A DNA stretch of 64,000 nucleotides from Stenopsyche tienmushanensis. Lineage: Eukaryota > Arthropoda > Insecta > Trichoptera > Stenopsychidae. A program made the translations under genes and the position numbers. Positions 1 through 11,424 of this stretch are shown here, in pieces (positions within the stretch are counted from its first letter, which is position 1; the number at the start of each line of letters is the position of its first letter). The notes beneath the pieces were generated by a model that was not told the origin of the DNA, did not search any database, and saw only the letters and a list, made by a program, of their open reading frames with translations. The DNA is taken from contig WACJ01000285.1 in assembly GCA_008973525.1 (NCBI GenBank), positions 372,001 to 436,000 of the forward strand, in the 5' to 3' direction.

Positions 1-1473
1 CCATGCCCGGTCCGGTCAAATATTCTCATACCAGATTTTGGTTTTGATTTTACATCTTCAGGAATAAAAAAAGATATTGGAGATACACCTATAGAATTTT
101 TTACAAGTATTTGGACTGGGGAAGTTAATAAATTGTTGATAAAATGTACGAATGCTTATGGTAAAAAGTTTACTTTTACAATTTACCAAAAACAAGATAC
201 TGCATGGTGACCAAATTCAATGAAATAAATTATATGGAATTGGAAAAATTTTTTGGACTGTGTCTGCTCGGTGGGCATATAGGCTTTCCAACACTAAGAA
301 AAATGTTTTCACGAGCTTCATTGTATTATCATCCAATATTTTCTTATATTATGTCGAGTAGAAGATTCGAAAAAATATTGAGATGTTTAAATTGCACGAT
401 AAATAACAATGACAGGATGTCAAAAATAAGTTCACTGTTGACATCGTTGTTTCGAATTTTCAAAATATATATTCTCCATCGGAAGAAATTTCTTTAGATG
501 AATCTCTTCTTCGTCGAGGGCGACTGTGGTTACGGCAATACACGAAAGGGAAGAAAGCTAAGTATGGCATCAAATTTTATAAATTGTGTTCCCCAAATGG
601 ATACGTCCATAATCTAGAAATCTATAGAGGAAGGTTATTTGATAACGAACCTAGAGGAACCAAAATTGATGCCTTTGATTGATGATCGTACTTAAATTGA
701 TGAATCCATTTCTCCACAAAGGTCATCATGTTTTTATGGACATTTTTTTTTAATAACATTTCATTATCTACTAAACTATTAGAAAAAAGGACGCATACAA
801 CAGGGACATTGCGTGCAAATAGAAGAGGAAATCCAGCAGAAATAACAAAGAAGAAGGTTAAAAAGGGAGAACACATATGGTTAAGAAAAAATAATATATA
901 TATTTCAAAATGGCACGATACTAGAGACGCATTACAACCAAATATCACCCTCAGCTCATCGAAAAAACTAACAGATATGGAATCATAAAAATAAAGCCCA
1001 TTGAAGTTGTGGAATACAATAAATTTATGGGTGATGTTGACAGGTCAGGCCAACTCATAGCATACTATTCTTGTCCCCGAAAAACAATTCGGTGGTATAA
1101 AAAAATTATATTCCATTTGTTAGACATGTCAGTATTTAATGCGTGGATTTTATACCGCATTAAAATGGAAAAGGTGATAAGTTTTCTACAATTTAGAGAC
1201 AATTTAATAGAATCCTTATTATGTATTGCCCATATAACAGATGGTAGAGAATTGGTAACTGTCACACCTACTCCAACAATAGGCAATACTCTAGTCATTT
1301 TTTTGGAAAAAAATCCTATTCCAAAAAATTATAAAAAGAAAATATGTTATTTGCGCTGCAGGTGGTGTTCAAAAAATAATAAACGCACTGAGACTTCATG
1401 GAGATGCCAAACCTGCCCAAAAAAATCCTGCTCTGCTTGTGTGCTTTCGACTCCCGTTACTCTAATACAATAA
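1..1473 (+). pseudogene. piggyBac-like transposase, decayed, left-truncated by window edge
   Basis: This is a piggyBac-family (DDE_Tnp_1_7) transposase, an enzyme that cuts and pastes DNA at TTAA sites. The frame opens at base 1 and ends at a TGA at 208-210; the sequence continues in another frame from 204. Family landmarks appear in order: FFGLCLLGG near 255; SLDESLLRRGRLWLRQY with the first catalytic Asp at 497-499; GHHVFMD with the second Asp at 739-741; WHDTRD near 911; YNKFMGDVDRSGQ near 1015 with further Asp residues; and a C-terminal Cys-rich domain (CxxC pairs, about 1350-1450) that binds DNA ends in this family. At least four frame changes (near 205, 475, 690-730 and 990) make it non-functional. 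Much of the N-terminal region lies left of the window. No clear terminal repeat was found downstream. The family call is secure; autonomy is excluded. Confidence 0.92.
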
Positions 1474-2004
1474 CACGAGACAAAACGATCGACCTTTCAT
1501 TGTGTGTATTAGCGATGGTTTAAATAGTTTTATTATTAAAGAAAATACAATGGTTGAAAATCACTGAAAAGTGTAAAGAACATGTTAAAAAAAACGTGTG
1601 GATCAATTAATTTAATGATGAATGGTTCGACGGCGATAAAACTTCGGTCTTATCGCTGGAATGTTATCAATAACAACGATTAGTGAAATCAAGAGGCAAA
1701 CACGAAACAGAATAACTGACTCATTGTTTGTTTTGGCGATTGCTTATAAGCACTAATCGGTATTCATGAATATTGTCGGCAATCGGATTCACGAAACCAA
1801 TTAAAATGACGATAACGCGCGCGAAAGCGTTAATGTTTTAAAAATGCAAATTTGACAGTGTTTAGTTGATCTTAGCATAGTTGCAAACGAATTAATCAAC
1901 ATGTTTACAGAACCCGATTTTAAAAGTGATTAATTAATTGACTGATTCATTTTTAATTTGTTTGAATTATAAAAGATACTCTCCTAAATGTTTATTTATT
2001 TATG
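1474..2004. other. unassigned AT-rich DNA downstream of piggyBac
   Basis: No coding sequence or named repeat was recognised. It may hold the decayed 3' end of the piggyBac copy; TTAA occurs several times but no paired terminal repeat could be made out. Confidence 0.5.
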
Positions 2005-2120
2005 TATTTGATACACCATATTAAATTCTGAGCCGCGTATCTATTATATTTCATATCGATATTCCTATTATTAGAGTCGAGGTGTAGTAAATACATCATA
2101 GTGAGGGAAAGGTTAGACGA
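2005..2120 (-). repeat. hAT-derived repeat fragment
   Basis: Shares the block reading CATATCGATATTCC, then TTATTAGAGTCGA and GTAGTAAATACATCA, with copies near 9905, 21790, 47820 and 52765. It carries no coding part and runs directly into a mariner fragment, an arrangement repeated at 21750-21895. Confidence 0.7.
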
Positions 2121-2152
2121 GGTCGTACGAGCTGTCCAGACAAATGACAAAT

Positions 2153-2400
2153 GAGATACCCACTACAGAAATGGTGAAGAAAATACACCAAATATTATTG
2201 GACGACTGTCAACTCTAAGTGCGCAAGCTAGCAGACATAGTAAGCCTTTCAAAAAATGCCGTACATTGCATATCGACTGAAAATTTGTACATGAGAAAGC
2301 TGTGCGCGATATGGGTGCCGCGTTTGCTCACAATGGAATAAAAAGAGCGCCGTAATGATGTTTCAACCGAGTGTTTAGCAATATTGAGCCAGATTTTATA
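2153..2400 (+). pseudogene. mariner transposase fragment (N-terminal, HTH region)
   Basis: One frame reads about 82 codons with two internal stops and carries mariner N-terminal landmarks: EMVKKIHQILLDD, VRKLADIVSLSKNAVH (second helix-turn-helix), ENLYMRKLCAIWVPRLLT and DVSTECLA. This domain binds the inverted repeats in Tc1/mariner elements. The catalytic DD34D part is missing, because the sequence changes to a PalR repeat at about 2385-2400. It is a dead fragment, close to the copies at 13218, 44635 and 21830. Confidence 0.88.
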
Positions 2401-2834
2401 ACTTAAAACCAAAAGGCCTCCGTGATTGTAAAGATCATTGAAGGCCCCAAGTACGCATTTATCCCCAAAAAATGGCGCAAAAGCTCTAAAAAGGGACGGA
2501 GTGACCACAAGGTGTGCGAGTTCAACCGGTCTACTTTTCGGACCGCTGACACGACGAATGAGCGCTTTGTGTTCGGACACCATATCCGAACATATCTACA
2601 GAACGATCACGAACTCTCGTTACAAAACGATGTTGTCCGGAGAATACTGATCGGGTATGTTGTTTAAATATTAAAAGGCGATAACGAAAAAAAGAGGTAT
2701 TAGACAACTTAAAATATATTATAAAAACGGACAGATTTAATCAATATTGATTCATGTTATTCTGCGTTTTGCGCCTCAAGCTAAGTTACGCCCGTGAAAG
2801 GCCCCTGTTTTGTCATCCTTTTGTTATGGCCCTG
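2385..2834 (+). repeat. PalR repeat, near-complete copy
   Basis: PalR is a working name for a dispersed family in this window. Its core is a stem-loop GGTCCG-loop-CGGACC (here near 2528, with CGGACCGCTGA following), and its right end reads TGCGTTTTGCGCC and closes with TTATGGCCCTG. Both strands stay open across the core, and about 20 full or partial copies occur in the window. The class is unknown. The TIR-like CAGGGCCGTAAC seen at other copies suggests a DNA transposon. Confidence 0.7.
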
Positions 2835-2956
2835 AAAATATTTAAACAATACTCGGTTCTCACCCGAATTCTTTATCCTAGTTTAAAACGTCCCCAGTCG
2901 GATGAAATGAACTTACGTTTCATCCAGGGTTTGATTTTAACTGGCAGTCTCATAAA

Positions 2957-2985
2957 CCTCCCAGATCATATATAGATCTGGGAGG
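2957..2985. repeat. perfect 11-bp-stem hairpin
   Basis: CCTCCCAGATC (2957-2967) is followed by a 7-base ATATATA loop and its exact reverse complement (2975-2985). The function is unknown. No coding sequence is adjacent, so a terminator role is only one possibility. Confidence 0.6.
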
Positions 2986-2989
2986 AGGT

Positions 2990-4139
2990 TTGCAGGGAAA
3001 CAATATCAATATTTGATTAACAAGAACATTAATTTAACACATACTGAATGCCGATATGCTCCAAATAGTTTTGCCTTTTGCTATATCTATCTTATTAATA
3101 TAACTAGGCTATATGTTATTATTTAGCTCATATTATATAAATATCTATTAAGACACCTTAAAGGAATGAAATCTTGTCATTTGGAATGGCATTAATACCA
3201 CAAAGTGGCAATTTCGCGAAAAAAACTAACAAATCGACCAACACTTAATAACACACGTTTGAAGGCTATTGTGGTTTGGATGTGCATAATATTAAAGAAA
3301 ATGCATTGTATAATTATAGTGAAATAATAAATATTGACCTATTTCAAACTAGTCGCAAAAATGTTCGTCATCAACATTTTCTGATTAAAAAGAAGACTGC
3401 AGTAATTGGCATGCTTCACTGCAGTACCATGCACAAGAAATCACGCTCGTGGAATCCGCCCATTCTGCGAACTATATTCACTCATAGATTGCATTCCTTA
3501 TATTGGAATCACTATATCTGATCCACAGATATGACACAATAGAAATACCAAAGTGCATAATGATCTGAATGAAGCAAAAATCGTTATCCAGTATAAAAAA
3601 TATCATGTTTTCCTCTTCATTCTGAGGTAAATAAACGTCAAACATTTGGTTTTACAATCATTGTAACAATTTAAGGACGCAAATAATTAATAAGCGAATT
3701 TCCGTTGACATAATATGTCAATGATTCATAAGTATTAAATAGTCCTAGAATCGCCAAAACCTCAGTGTCTTAGGTCGATGTGATCATTTGGTCATTCTGA
3801 TTTAAAAATATTGTGGTTTCATAAAGCGATTGAAGGAATGCAAAACTGAGGATGTTTAAATTATTTAAAAATCGCATGTGTTATGACGATGAATTTTGTG
3901 GATTTTCTATAAACTACACTAGGATATTTATACTTGGCACAATAAAGGAGTCGATTCGTAAGCGTACTAACGAGATAATGATGTAATGTATCTACATCAG
4001 AGCTACGAAACCATTTATCTTCCTTTTAAAAATTACACGATACACCACAAGCGAAAATAAATATAAAGATATGCACAAAACTGAATTACATAAACATTAG
4101 AGTTTTTATTATTTTTGTGCGCATCCATACAGTATTTTT
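2990..4139. other. unassigned AT-rich DNA
   Basis: No recognisable gene or named repeat. An 81-codon frame at 3276-3521 has no recognisable motif and was not called a gene. Confidence 0.4.
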
Positions 4140-4372
4140 ATTATGCCTATGTTATTGAGGCAAGTATGAACAGTAAGTTGAAAAAGTTTTATCGCAATCG
4201 GATGAACGGTATGGAAGCGTATTAAATACGGACAAACAAAAATTGTTTTTTTTTTTTATGTATGGACTATGTCTATGTTACTCGCGCAATCCTTAGCAAT
4301 AAGTGGACGAAGTTTTATTGCAATTTTATGAACGGCATGGCAGCACATTACATACGAACAAAGAGAGATTAT
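4140..4372 (+). repeat. two tandem copies of a retroposon-tail-like repeat
   Basis: Two units of about 110 bp (about 4140-4258 and 4262-4372) each contain TATGTTA and AAGTTTTATYGCAA, then GAACGGYATGG. A third copy lies at 13915-14030, and shorter matches sit at 26295, 26800 and 31115. The motif resembles 3' tails of RTE-type retroposons and derived SINEs in arthropods. That resemblance is from memory and untested. Confidence 0.5.
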
Positions 4373-4404
4373 TTTTTATATATTAGAAGAATAGTGTCAT
4401 TATA

Positions 4405-5275
4405 TAAATCATCATCCGGATCCTGGGATCCCGGACAATTTTATATACTTAAGAATCCCGGGACTAGAAAACGTAATCGGGATTGAAATTTTTATCTAAC
4501 AGAAATCGTACACCTCACCAACATGATGAAGGCTACTGAATCGAGACATTCCCGCCGAAATCTGGACGCTTGGAAACAGTGGCGTAACTACTAATTGGCG
4601 AACTTAGGCGACGCCTAGGGGTAATAACTGTCTAATCTATGTATACAATATATACAGTACATATATGTGTTTCAAATTGCTATATTAACATTTCCCTACC
4701 GGTGATGTATTTACTACACATCGACTCTAATAATGGGTATATCGATATGAAATATATTAGATACGGGGTTGAGAATTTTTGTGTTCCTCCGTAATATAAC
4801 AACGAATCACATCAAAGTATTATAGTATATAGGCAATCATCTGCAGCGACGAAAATAAATAATTTGTCGAGAAATCGGGAATTTCGCGAGTTTTAGTCCG
4901 TGTCTCAGCAGAGAGGAATTTTATCAGCCGCATTGATGGTGTTATATGAAAATGGTGGCTGGACGTGCATTTTCAGCAGCAGGTTGCCTGGCTTCCAAAA
5001 TCAGATCCAGACTAAATGACGAAACACTCGATGCTTTAATGTTACTTCAGGCATATTTTCAAAATAATATTTGAACTTTTAAGTGTTTTATTTATCTATT
5101 TTTGAATTGTATTTTTATCTTTTATTAAATAAATAAAATTCTTTGGCCTTCAAGTGATTTTTTTATATTGAACAAATGTATTTATTGGTAATTTTTGTTC
5201 AAATTTATAAATGTAATTTCTTAAAATATTGAAAATCCCAATCCCGGGATCCCGGGACTGGTCCGGGGGTAAAGC
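4405..5275 (+). mobile_element. hAT-derived element, most complete copy
   Basis: The left part carries GGATCCTGGGATCCCGG and the right end CAATCCCGGGATCCCGGGA. Between them lie the sequence shared with copies at 9665, 13440, 39070, 47470 and 52760 and a residual transposase C-terminus (4961-5074). Other copies end in GGGATTGGATTCCCTA, suggesting an inverted terminal repeat. No clear 8-bp target duplication could be defined here. The length (about 870 bp) and missing catalytic domain make it non-autonomous. Confidence 0.65.
4961..5074 (+). pseudogene. hAT transposase C-terminal dimerisation tail
   Basis: An open frame of 37 codons ending at TGA 5072-5074 reads RAFSAAGCLASKIRSRLNDE, followed by TLDALMLLQAYF. 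This matches the C-terminal hAT dimerisation region, where SxRxFSxAG is followed by RSRLxxExxxxLxxL. The N-terminal BED finger and the RNase H-like catalytic core are absent, so this is only a coding remnant inside the hAT repeat. No start codon is expected, since the frame is an exon-like fragment. Confidence 0.8.
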
Positions 5276-5484
5276 CGACGTCTAAAGCTAAGAAATATTT
5301 ATTGATAGATATTTTATATTAAAACTAATAAATAAATAAATAGTATTATTTTTATATATTGTTTTTACCCTTTTTTTGTCGTTTGATTTTTAGGCAAAAT
5401 TAGATTAATTTCTGATTTTCAATAGAGATTGTAGAATGTCTCAGGTATACATTTCTCGCCGTAGCTTCTATAGAATTAATTAAA

Positions 5485-5600
5485 TGCTCTGAACTTGGAG
5501 GGAGTGGTAACAAGGTCTGCGTATCCAACCGGTCCATATTTCGGACCATTGATATAACGAAAGCGCGCCTCGTGATCAGACACTATGCCGCATCTCGCCC
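5485..5600 (+). repeat. PalR core fragment
   Basis: Contains AAGGTCTGCG and a variant stem-loop GGTCCATATTTCGGACC near 5544, where the stem is partly broken. Flanks are degraded. Confidence 0.6.
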
Positions 5601-5648
5601 AGTCGGGAATATGCAAAGCCCTAGACCGACTTTTCCTTCGCTGGAAAT

Positions 5649-5693
5649 CAACATACGTATGTAAAAGATGGCTCTTTCTACATACGTATGTTG
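5649..5693. repeat. 15-bp perfect inverted repeat
   Basis: CAACATACGTATGTA (5649-5663) is repeated exactly in inverse at 5679-5693 around a 15-base spacer. Each arm also contains the 12-base palindrome ACATACGTATGT. The function is unknown. Confidence 0.6.
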
Positions 5694-5699
5694 AGGGTT

Positions 5700-6469
5700 G
5701 CAAATTATTTGTGTGCCATAAAACGAGGATATGATCGAAAACATTAGTAAGCCGTGACTTAACTTATGATGGCTCTTTAAGTTATGAAAGAGATCTAATG
5801 AAAAACATAAATCTGTCATAAAGTGATCTGCAATTCAGGATTGAAGCTTTTATGCGCGCATTAGATTAAATAGAATTTCGATGTAAACATTTCTGAGAGC
5901 TTCTTGCAATATGTCGGAATGTCGGAAGAAATACACTACAGTAAACATTTATAATAAAAACTATTTTCCATCGACGGTTTTCATCACCATTTTAAGACTG
6001 CATTCCTTTAAAATAAATAATACACTTGGCATGCAGATTTTGAGACTATTTATAAGGCCCATTGTATACAACGTCTGTGCTATGAAGTTCAGTAAACTCC
6101 GAATACAATTTCATTCAACCAATCAATCCGACTGTTAATCAATGAAGAAATCATTTGCTGCCATCCTTATTAACACCGACGTCTCCACATGCTGTCTACA
6201 TACGAAGAATGCAGTTCCTATTTTAAATTCTCAGAATGTCACTGCACATAGATAAATCCTTTGATAGTGCCATATCAGCCGTTTACATATTGAGGAATGG
6301 TGCTCTTTTATACAGGCACTGCGCTTTCAATTTCCTGGTTAAAATAATTTAATTACGAATTAAATTAAAATTATTTATATGCCAATAACTAATACTTAAT
6401 GCGTGTCCGTAAGAACGCTCGAAAAATATCAAACCTGAATTCGAAGCGTCTAAAAAGACAAAGTCTTTA
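5700..6469. other. unassigned AT-rich DNA
   Basis: No coding sequence or named repeat recognised. Confidence 0.4.
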
Positions 6470-6955
6470 ATGTACAAGAGTGCTCTTTCGAATAAGTGGA
6501 GGGGGGATGCCAGGCTCTGGCACAATACTCCTTTACGGGTTAAACCTTGTTCATAACAAAGTGAATTATGAACAGAAATAATTTTGTAAAATATAGTATT
6601 GTAATTTGTGTGTATTTACTTTAATTTCTATTTTACATTATAATTTTAAATAATGCCTATAGATCATACAAAAGGATATAACCATATAATAAATAAGCGT
6701 TTATGAAAATGTATACTTTGTACAGTAAATTCGATAATTTAAAAAAAATGGGCATATCGTTTTGCGGCGAATTCTCAACGAGTATTTAAACGTGTAAGGG
6801 TGTCTTTATGGTACGACTATGCTACCGATGAGTATATAATGAGACGCAAAACAACCGTCTCTGTCTTCGTATTTTCAGAACGAAATGGGTCATGATATCC
6901 AATCAAGAGGTTGTGGACATGCCCTAGGATAGTACTCCTTTAGGAGTTATATAAC
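6470..6955 (+). repeat. two fragments of a TTAA-terminal repeat
   Basis: Segments 6470-6550 and 6855-6955 match, in opposite orientation, the sequence at 35412-35545: GTACAAGAGTGCT, AATAAGTGGAGGGGGGAT and a CTCCTTTA end. At 35412 the same end reads TTAACCCTTAAAGGGG, so the family probably inserts at TTAA. Confidence 0.5.
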
Positions 6956-7393
6956 ACCCAAGTACTATTCGGGATTAGCCTTAATATCCGATATAAATAT
7001 TTTAATAATATTTTTCAGGCACGGATAATCCGCAAACCGACTAATTGCAGGGAGGGGGTGTCCGTTAAAGCCAAAAATCTGTTCTATAAAAATATATAAC
7101 GGACTACTATATCATCCGATGAATGGTCAATAAATGTTATTCCTTCTTCTTCATTATCTTCACTTTCATTCTCATTTTTTAGGTTCATAACTTTCAATTA
7201 AAATTCACTTTCAGTCATGATATTATACCCAGGGTCACCATCATCTACTTCTTATACCCTTATAATATATCGCTCTGGCTAGGTGCAGTCTACGGGCAGG
7301 ACGACATTATGCCTCAAATTCTAGTGCTGGACGTATGACGTTATTATCATGGCCACTAAAAATTGTTTACATGCGGCGACATTTGAATGTAAA

Positions 7394-7545
7394 CCCATTA
7401 AGTGAATATGACGTATATATTCGTCAAGATCAAATTCCATGCAAAGTGGGTATGACGGATATATCCGCACAGTGAAATTTAAGCAAACCTCAATGGAAAA
7501 TGCTGGATGTGTCCGATCGCAGTGTTGTGTACGTAATTTGATGAT
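7394..7545 (-). repeat. fragment of the TTAA MITE family seen at 36249
   Basis: Matches the reverse complement of 36400-36544: CCCATTAAGTG, then ATATGACGTATATATTCGTC, GACGGATATATCCGC, AGCAAACCTCAA and GTGTCCGATCGCAGTGTT. The terminal CCCC has decayed to CCCA and the flanking TTAA is lost. Confidence 0.7.
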
Positions 7546-7859
7546 GTACTATTTGATGAAGTCCAAGCTTTTGGCACCAACAAATTCTTCGAGCTCTTGA
7601 ATTATCTCATCTTGATTTAAGGAACTTTTAATTTTTTTCCTTCAAGTGGCAAAAAACGTTAAAATATATGGGAGAGAAAATTATCGACATATTTAAAGTG
7701 TTTAATTAATTAATGGTTATTCGCGATTAGAGATTCTGATTTTCGTTTATTTTTATTTCTTGAGAAATGAGAATTCTCGTTTACATTTCTCAAATTTCTC
7801 GAGAATTCTCTATTTTATTTGAGCATTTTACTTTACATTAATCATTACTTCGTTTTGAA

Positions 7860-8035
7860 ATGAGAGTTCATAATTGTTCTGTAGACATGTTCAGGTATGG
7901 CGTCCGATTGCGGAGCGCTCATTCATCACATCGGCGGTCCGAATAGCGGACCGATTGGACACACAGATCTTGTGGCTATTCCATCCTCTTTTAGGGCATT
8001 TTGCGGCATTTTCTATGATATATACAATCAAGGAA
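7860..8035 (-). repeat. PalR copy
   Basis: The core stem-loop GGTCCGAATAGCGGACC is at about 7938. The flanks GACATGTTCAGGTATGGCGT and CTTTTAGGGCATTTTGCGGC match the family. The frame from the conserved ATGGCGTCCGAT is shifted in this copy. Confidence 0.65.
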
Positions 8036-8134
8036 GCTTCCTTAGAGGCTAATTTACATAAAAACTATATATTTATTCCATCTACTAATTTATGCTGCTA
8101 TATTAACTAGTTTTTTTTTAGTTTTAAGCTACAA

Positions 8135-8430
8135 AATCTAGTGCTCAGAGTGCAAATGGCCACTCGAAGCTGAAAATGAGCATATCCTTGTGGACATGAA
8201 AATTAAGTACAGGTTTTGCACCTTGCTGTGCACTTTTGTTGAGCGGGCTGTCATACTCCCAAATTGTGGGATTAATAAACTGCTCATATCAGTTATGGGT
8301 CTCCATGTTCCTTTGTTTTAGATGTGAAGTAATGGACCCATGTTTCATCCTGAAAATACACAAAAACTCTGTTCTATTTCTGTGAAATATCGTCAAAAAC
8401 TCGATTGAAACATCATCACGAAGCTGTTTT
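8135..8430 (-). pseudogene. mariner transposase fragment (first catalytic Asp region)
   Basis: Reading the minus strand gives RDDVSIEFLTIFHRN, EFLCIF and then, in neighbouring frames, QDETWVHYFTSKTKEHGDP. DETW carries the first Asp of the mariner DD34D triad. The downstream text resembles the following PK..SAGKV region but is frameshifted. This is the middle of the transposase, complementary to the N-terminal piece at 2153 and the C-terminal piece at 12410. Several frame changes make it dead. Confidence 0.82.
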
Positions 8431-8450
8431 TGTTACATTCTGAGCAAACG

Positions 8451-9635
8451 CGGCACCCGTCTTGTGCACAGCTTTCTTATGTCAAAAGATACTTGCTACG
8501 GGCGCTTCATGCGCTCATTACGGCTCTTATTAATCTTACGTATTTTACCCGTTGCTTACCTGAAAGACGCCGCAAACTAAATGAACGCTATAGGAGGTTT
8601 GACGGTGTTAAACTAAAATAGTATTCTAAATAATCTTTCAACCGTCATAAAATGTTGACATAATCTATGAAGGTCTTTCGACTGAAATTCTTCTCTTGAA
8701 TTCTTGAATTTCTTAGAATTAGGATATTTCACTTCAAGGCAAAGGTACCGTTGCTCCCTTTTGGAATAAAGACATTGTTTTTTTTGTTTCTATGAAAAAT
8801 TGATTATGTTCTGATGTAAGATATTTATATCAACTAATTATCATAGATAGGCTTATGAAAGCATTCACTTAAAAATAGTTAGAAATCAATATTTATCATA
8901 GAATAAAAACGCCTTTGACGAAAAAATATTTTTTTAGAAATAGATACAAATTGAAAGTAAAAAATCGCATGAAATTAACTCTATTCAAATAAGGCTCATA
9001 AGTAATGCTCCAGTTTCAAACACGTTTTTAATGATCTGATTTTTTACATAATTTAAAATGCTATCTTATTTTATTATACTGGCTCGAGTTGATTACTAAC
9101 GCTGAAAATATGTCTTTTTGTAATGATATGAATGGTATCGAAGATGTGATGTGTAATCGGATCATGACCGCATTCGATTTGCATTTTGAATCACTAAATC
9201 ATTAGATTTTCATAAAAATGATCACCGATGATGGAGATGATCGTGGGCGTGTGATTCATTTCGTATAAATAAATTACCTATGATATTTCTATTCTTGGCT
9301 GTTCCAACAGCTTCAAATAGGTGAGCCAATTCAAAAGTGTCAACCAGTAAACGCCAAGTGATTCATTGTCCTAAATCGACGCTCCGCTAATTTTTATATT
9401 GCCAAAAAATAACGAGTCTGGCGATTCCGCGTGGACGTAAATCTGTGGCAATATTTCTTAGTTAGTAAGAATTTTGCAATAAAATTTTATCGCTAAATTT
9501 ATTTTTGTGCAGTGAGAAATAGCGCATAAACTTGTGTAACAAAAACTGATTGACGATCGGCATTGAGACAAATTTAAAAAACAAATATTTTTAATTATAT
9601 TAAATTATCTACATAATACATGTGGTTTAGAAATA
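8451..9635. other. unassigned DNA with a PalR end scrap
   Basis: Near 8490-8530 there is a degraded PalR right end (GGGCGCTTCATGCGC ... TTACGGCTCTT). The rest is AT-rich with no recognised gene. Confidence 0.4.
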
Positions 9636-9662
9636 CAGTGTACTCTCGATTATTCGGTGTCA
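9636..9662 (+). repeat. Tigger/pogo-type terminal repeat
   Basis: TA is followed by CAGTGTACTCTCGATTATTC. This matches the CAGTA.ACTCTCGATTATCCG termini of pogo/Tigger elements and the sequence at 44125. No partner end was identified, because the hAT repeat begins immediately after. Confidence 0.5.
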
Positions 9663-9664
9663 CC

Positions 9665-10275
9665 AAAAACTACATGGGATGTTACAATGTCGTCATCAGA
9701 TATTTAAATGCTAGTTCGATTTGATGACCGCGTGAGCCCCCATTTTCATATAACACCATCAATTTGACACGGACTAAAACTCGCAAAATTCCCGATTTCC
9801 CGACAAATTATTTATTTTCGTAGCTGCTGATGAATACTCATAAATTATAATACTTTGATGTGATTCGTAATTATATTATGGAGGAATACAAAAATTTTGA
9901 ACCCCGTATCTATTATATTTCATATCGATATTCCCATTATTAGTGTCGATGTGTAGTAAATACATCACCGGTAGAGAAAGGTTAATATAAACACATATGT
10001 GTACATAAATTAGACAGTTACTTCCCCTAGTTGTCGCCTAATCTCGCCAATTAGTAGTTACGCCACTGTTTCCAAGCGTCCAGATTTCGGCGGGAATGTC
10101 TCGATTTAGTAGCCTTCATCGTGCTGGTTTTTATCTACGATTTCCGTTAGATAAAAATTTCAATCCCGATTTTTTCGGGATTACGCTTATTAGTACTGGG
10201 ATTCATGGGCACCTAAAGCTGTCCGAGATCCTGGGATCCCGCGATCCGGGAAATGCTTGTTCTCATGTCTTATCT
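9665..10275 (-). mobile_element. hAT-derived repeat, near-complete copy
   Basis: Carries the family blocks AAATTCCCGATTTCCCGACA, CATATCGATATTCCC, CATCACCGGTAGAGAAAGG, GCCAATTAGTAGTTACGCC and TCAATCCCGATTTTTTCGGG, and ends in GATCCTGGGATCCCG. It lacks the transposase tail frame of the 4405 copy. Confidence 0.7.
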
Positions 10276-10543
10276 TGGTTTTCAAAACAACCGGAAAATG
10301 AAATTTAACATTCCAGCGGGCTCGCTGAGAAATTTTTGTTTGAAGTTTTCCCCATGTAAATGGTGTTTTCTCTACATAAATGCTAAGGAATTGCTGCAAG
10401 GTTATGAAAAATGATAAATAACAGTACTTTAAAAAAATATATATTTGACTTTCTTAAACAAAAAACGAAACAACACTCTAAATATTTAAAAACAAAATAT
10501 TTTATCGATCAATTAGTCAGAAGCTATACTCATAACCTTAGAC

Positions 10544-10822
10544 TGTAGCATGGGCGATTTACCATCTCCATGCAATAGCGCTGTTGGTCTGAGTGGATTT
10601 AATTCGCCATATTGACAGCGACATCTTCCATCTTTTTTTAGGTGCAATGCGCTATTTTAACAGTGCCGACCGATCGCTTCTTGCGCGTGTATCGTTGCCG
10701 GTTAGAAAGTGACGCACAAGAGGCGGAAGCCGAGAAGAGTCGTCGGTTGGCCTTGGTTGCGGGAAGACGTCCTTTCCACAGCCAGATTCCTCTCTCTCGT
10801 GCTGCGTTTATGCGGTTTTTTT
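10544..10822 (+). mobile_element. LTR-A solo LTR, 3'-truncated
   Basis: LTR-A is a working name for a solo-LTR family beginning TGTAGCGTGGGCGATTTACC and ending ACGTTACA (see 46985-47456). This copy starts at TGTAGCATGGGCGATTTACC and runs through ACAGTGCCGACCGATCGCTT and the CAGCCAGA-CTCTCTCT block. It lacks the 3' part. Confidence 0.75.
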
Positions 10823-11039
10823 AAAGCATTTTTAATTTCTAAAAAGAGCACGTATCGCGATATTTTGGATAAAATAGAAAATAAATTTTGGACAGTTTAA
10901 ATCATGTTGCATCTGTCTAAAATTTTGATTTTTAGATTTTTAAAAATTCATCATCCAAAGAAATTTTAAAAACTCTAATTACTTACGGTTTTAAGTTAAG
11001 TTTCCTAAATCTTATTGCCTTATTGTTTTCCTGGTTTTA

Positions 11040-11205
11040 TTAAAAAATGTTGGTGCTATTTTGGGTATATTTTATAAAGCTGTTTTAATGTTATGCGGAT
11101 TTTAAAATGCATGGAACGTTTCTTCATCTTTTCATATGTAAGTCATAGCTTTTTTGTGCGATTTTTCGTTGAACACATTTACCGCACAAAAAAGGTTTAA
11201 GTGTA
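11040..11205 (-). repeat. AT-rich MITE-like repeat ('TTTTTTTATGCG' family)
   Basis: Shares TATATTTTATAAAGCTGTTT, ATGGAACG, AAGTCATAGCTTTTTTGTGC and CCGCACAAAAAAGGTTTAAG with 25425-25560 and 57757-57896. The family has inverted ends AACTTTTTTTATGCG and AACCTTTTTTTGTGCG. Confidence 0.55.
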
Positions 11206-11424
11206 TTCAGTTTGTCTTCGTGAAATAACAATGGATATGATGTAATAGACTAAATTGACACGTTTGACACTAGTTTGACAGATTTGATTATTGATGATGC
11301 TTGAGGACGACTTCATTTCACTTTCACCCTCTGATATTTTAATTGTAGTTTTATATTCGTATAATGCCGAAAATTGCGAAAAACTAGTTAAACTTAGTGT
11401 AAAATTTATAATTGGAAAATAGGG

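Noticed and set aside
7090..7260. Possible piggyBac N-terminal acidic region on the minus strand (MTESEF, NENESEDNEEEG)
   Set aside because: Short, low-complexity acidic text with an early stop. The adjacent MITE fragment faces the wrong way to support it.
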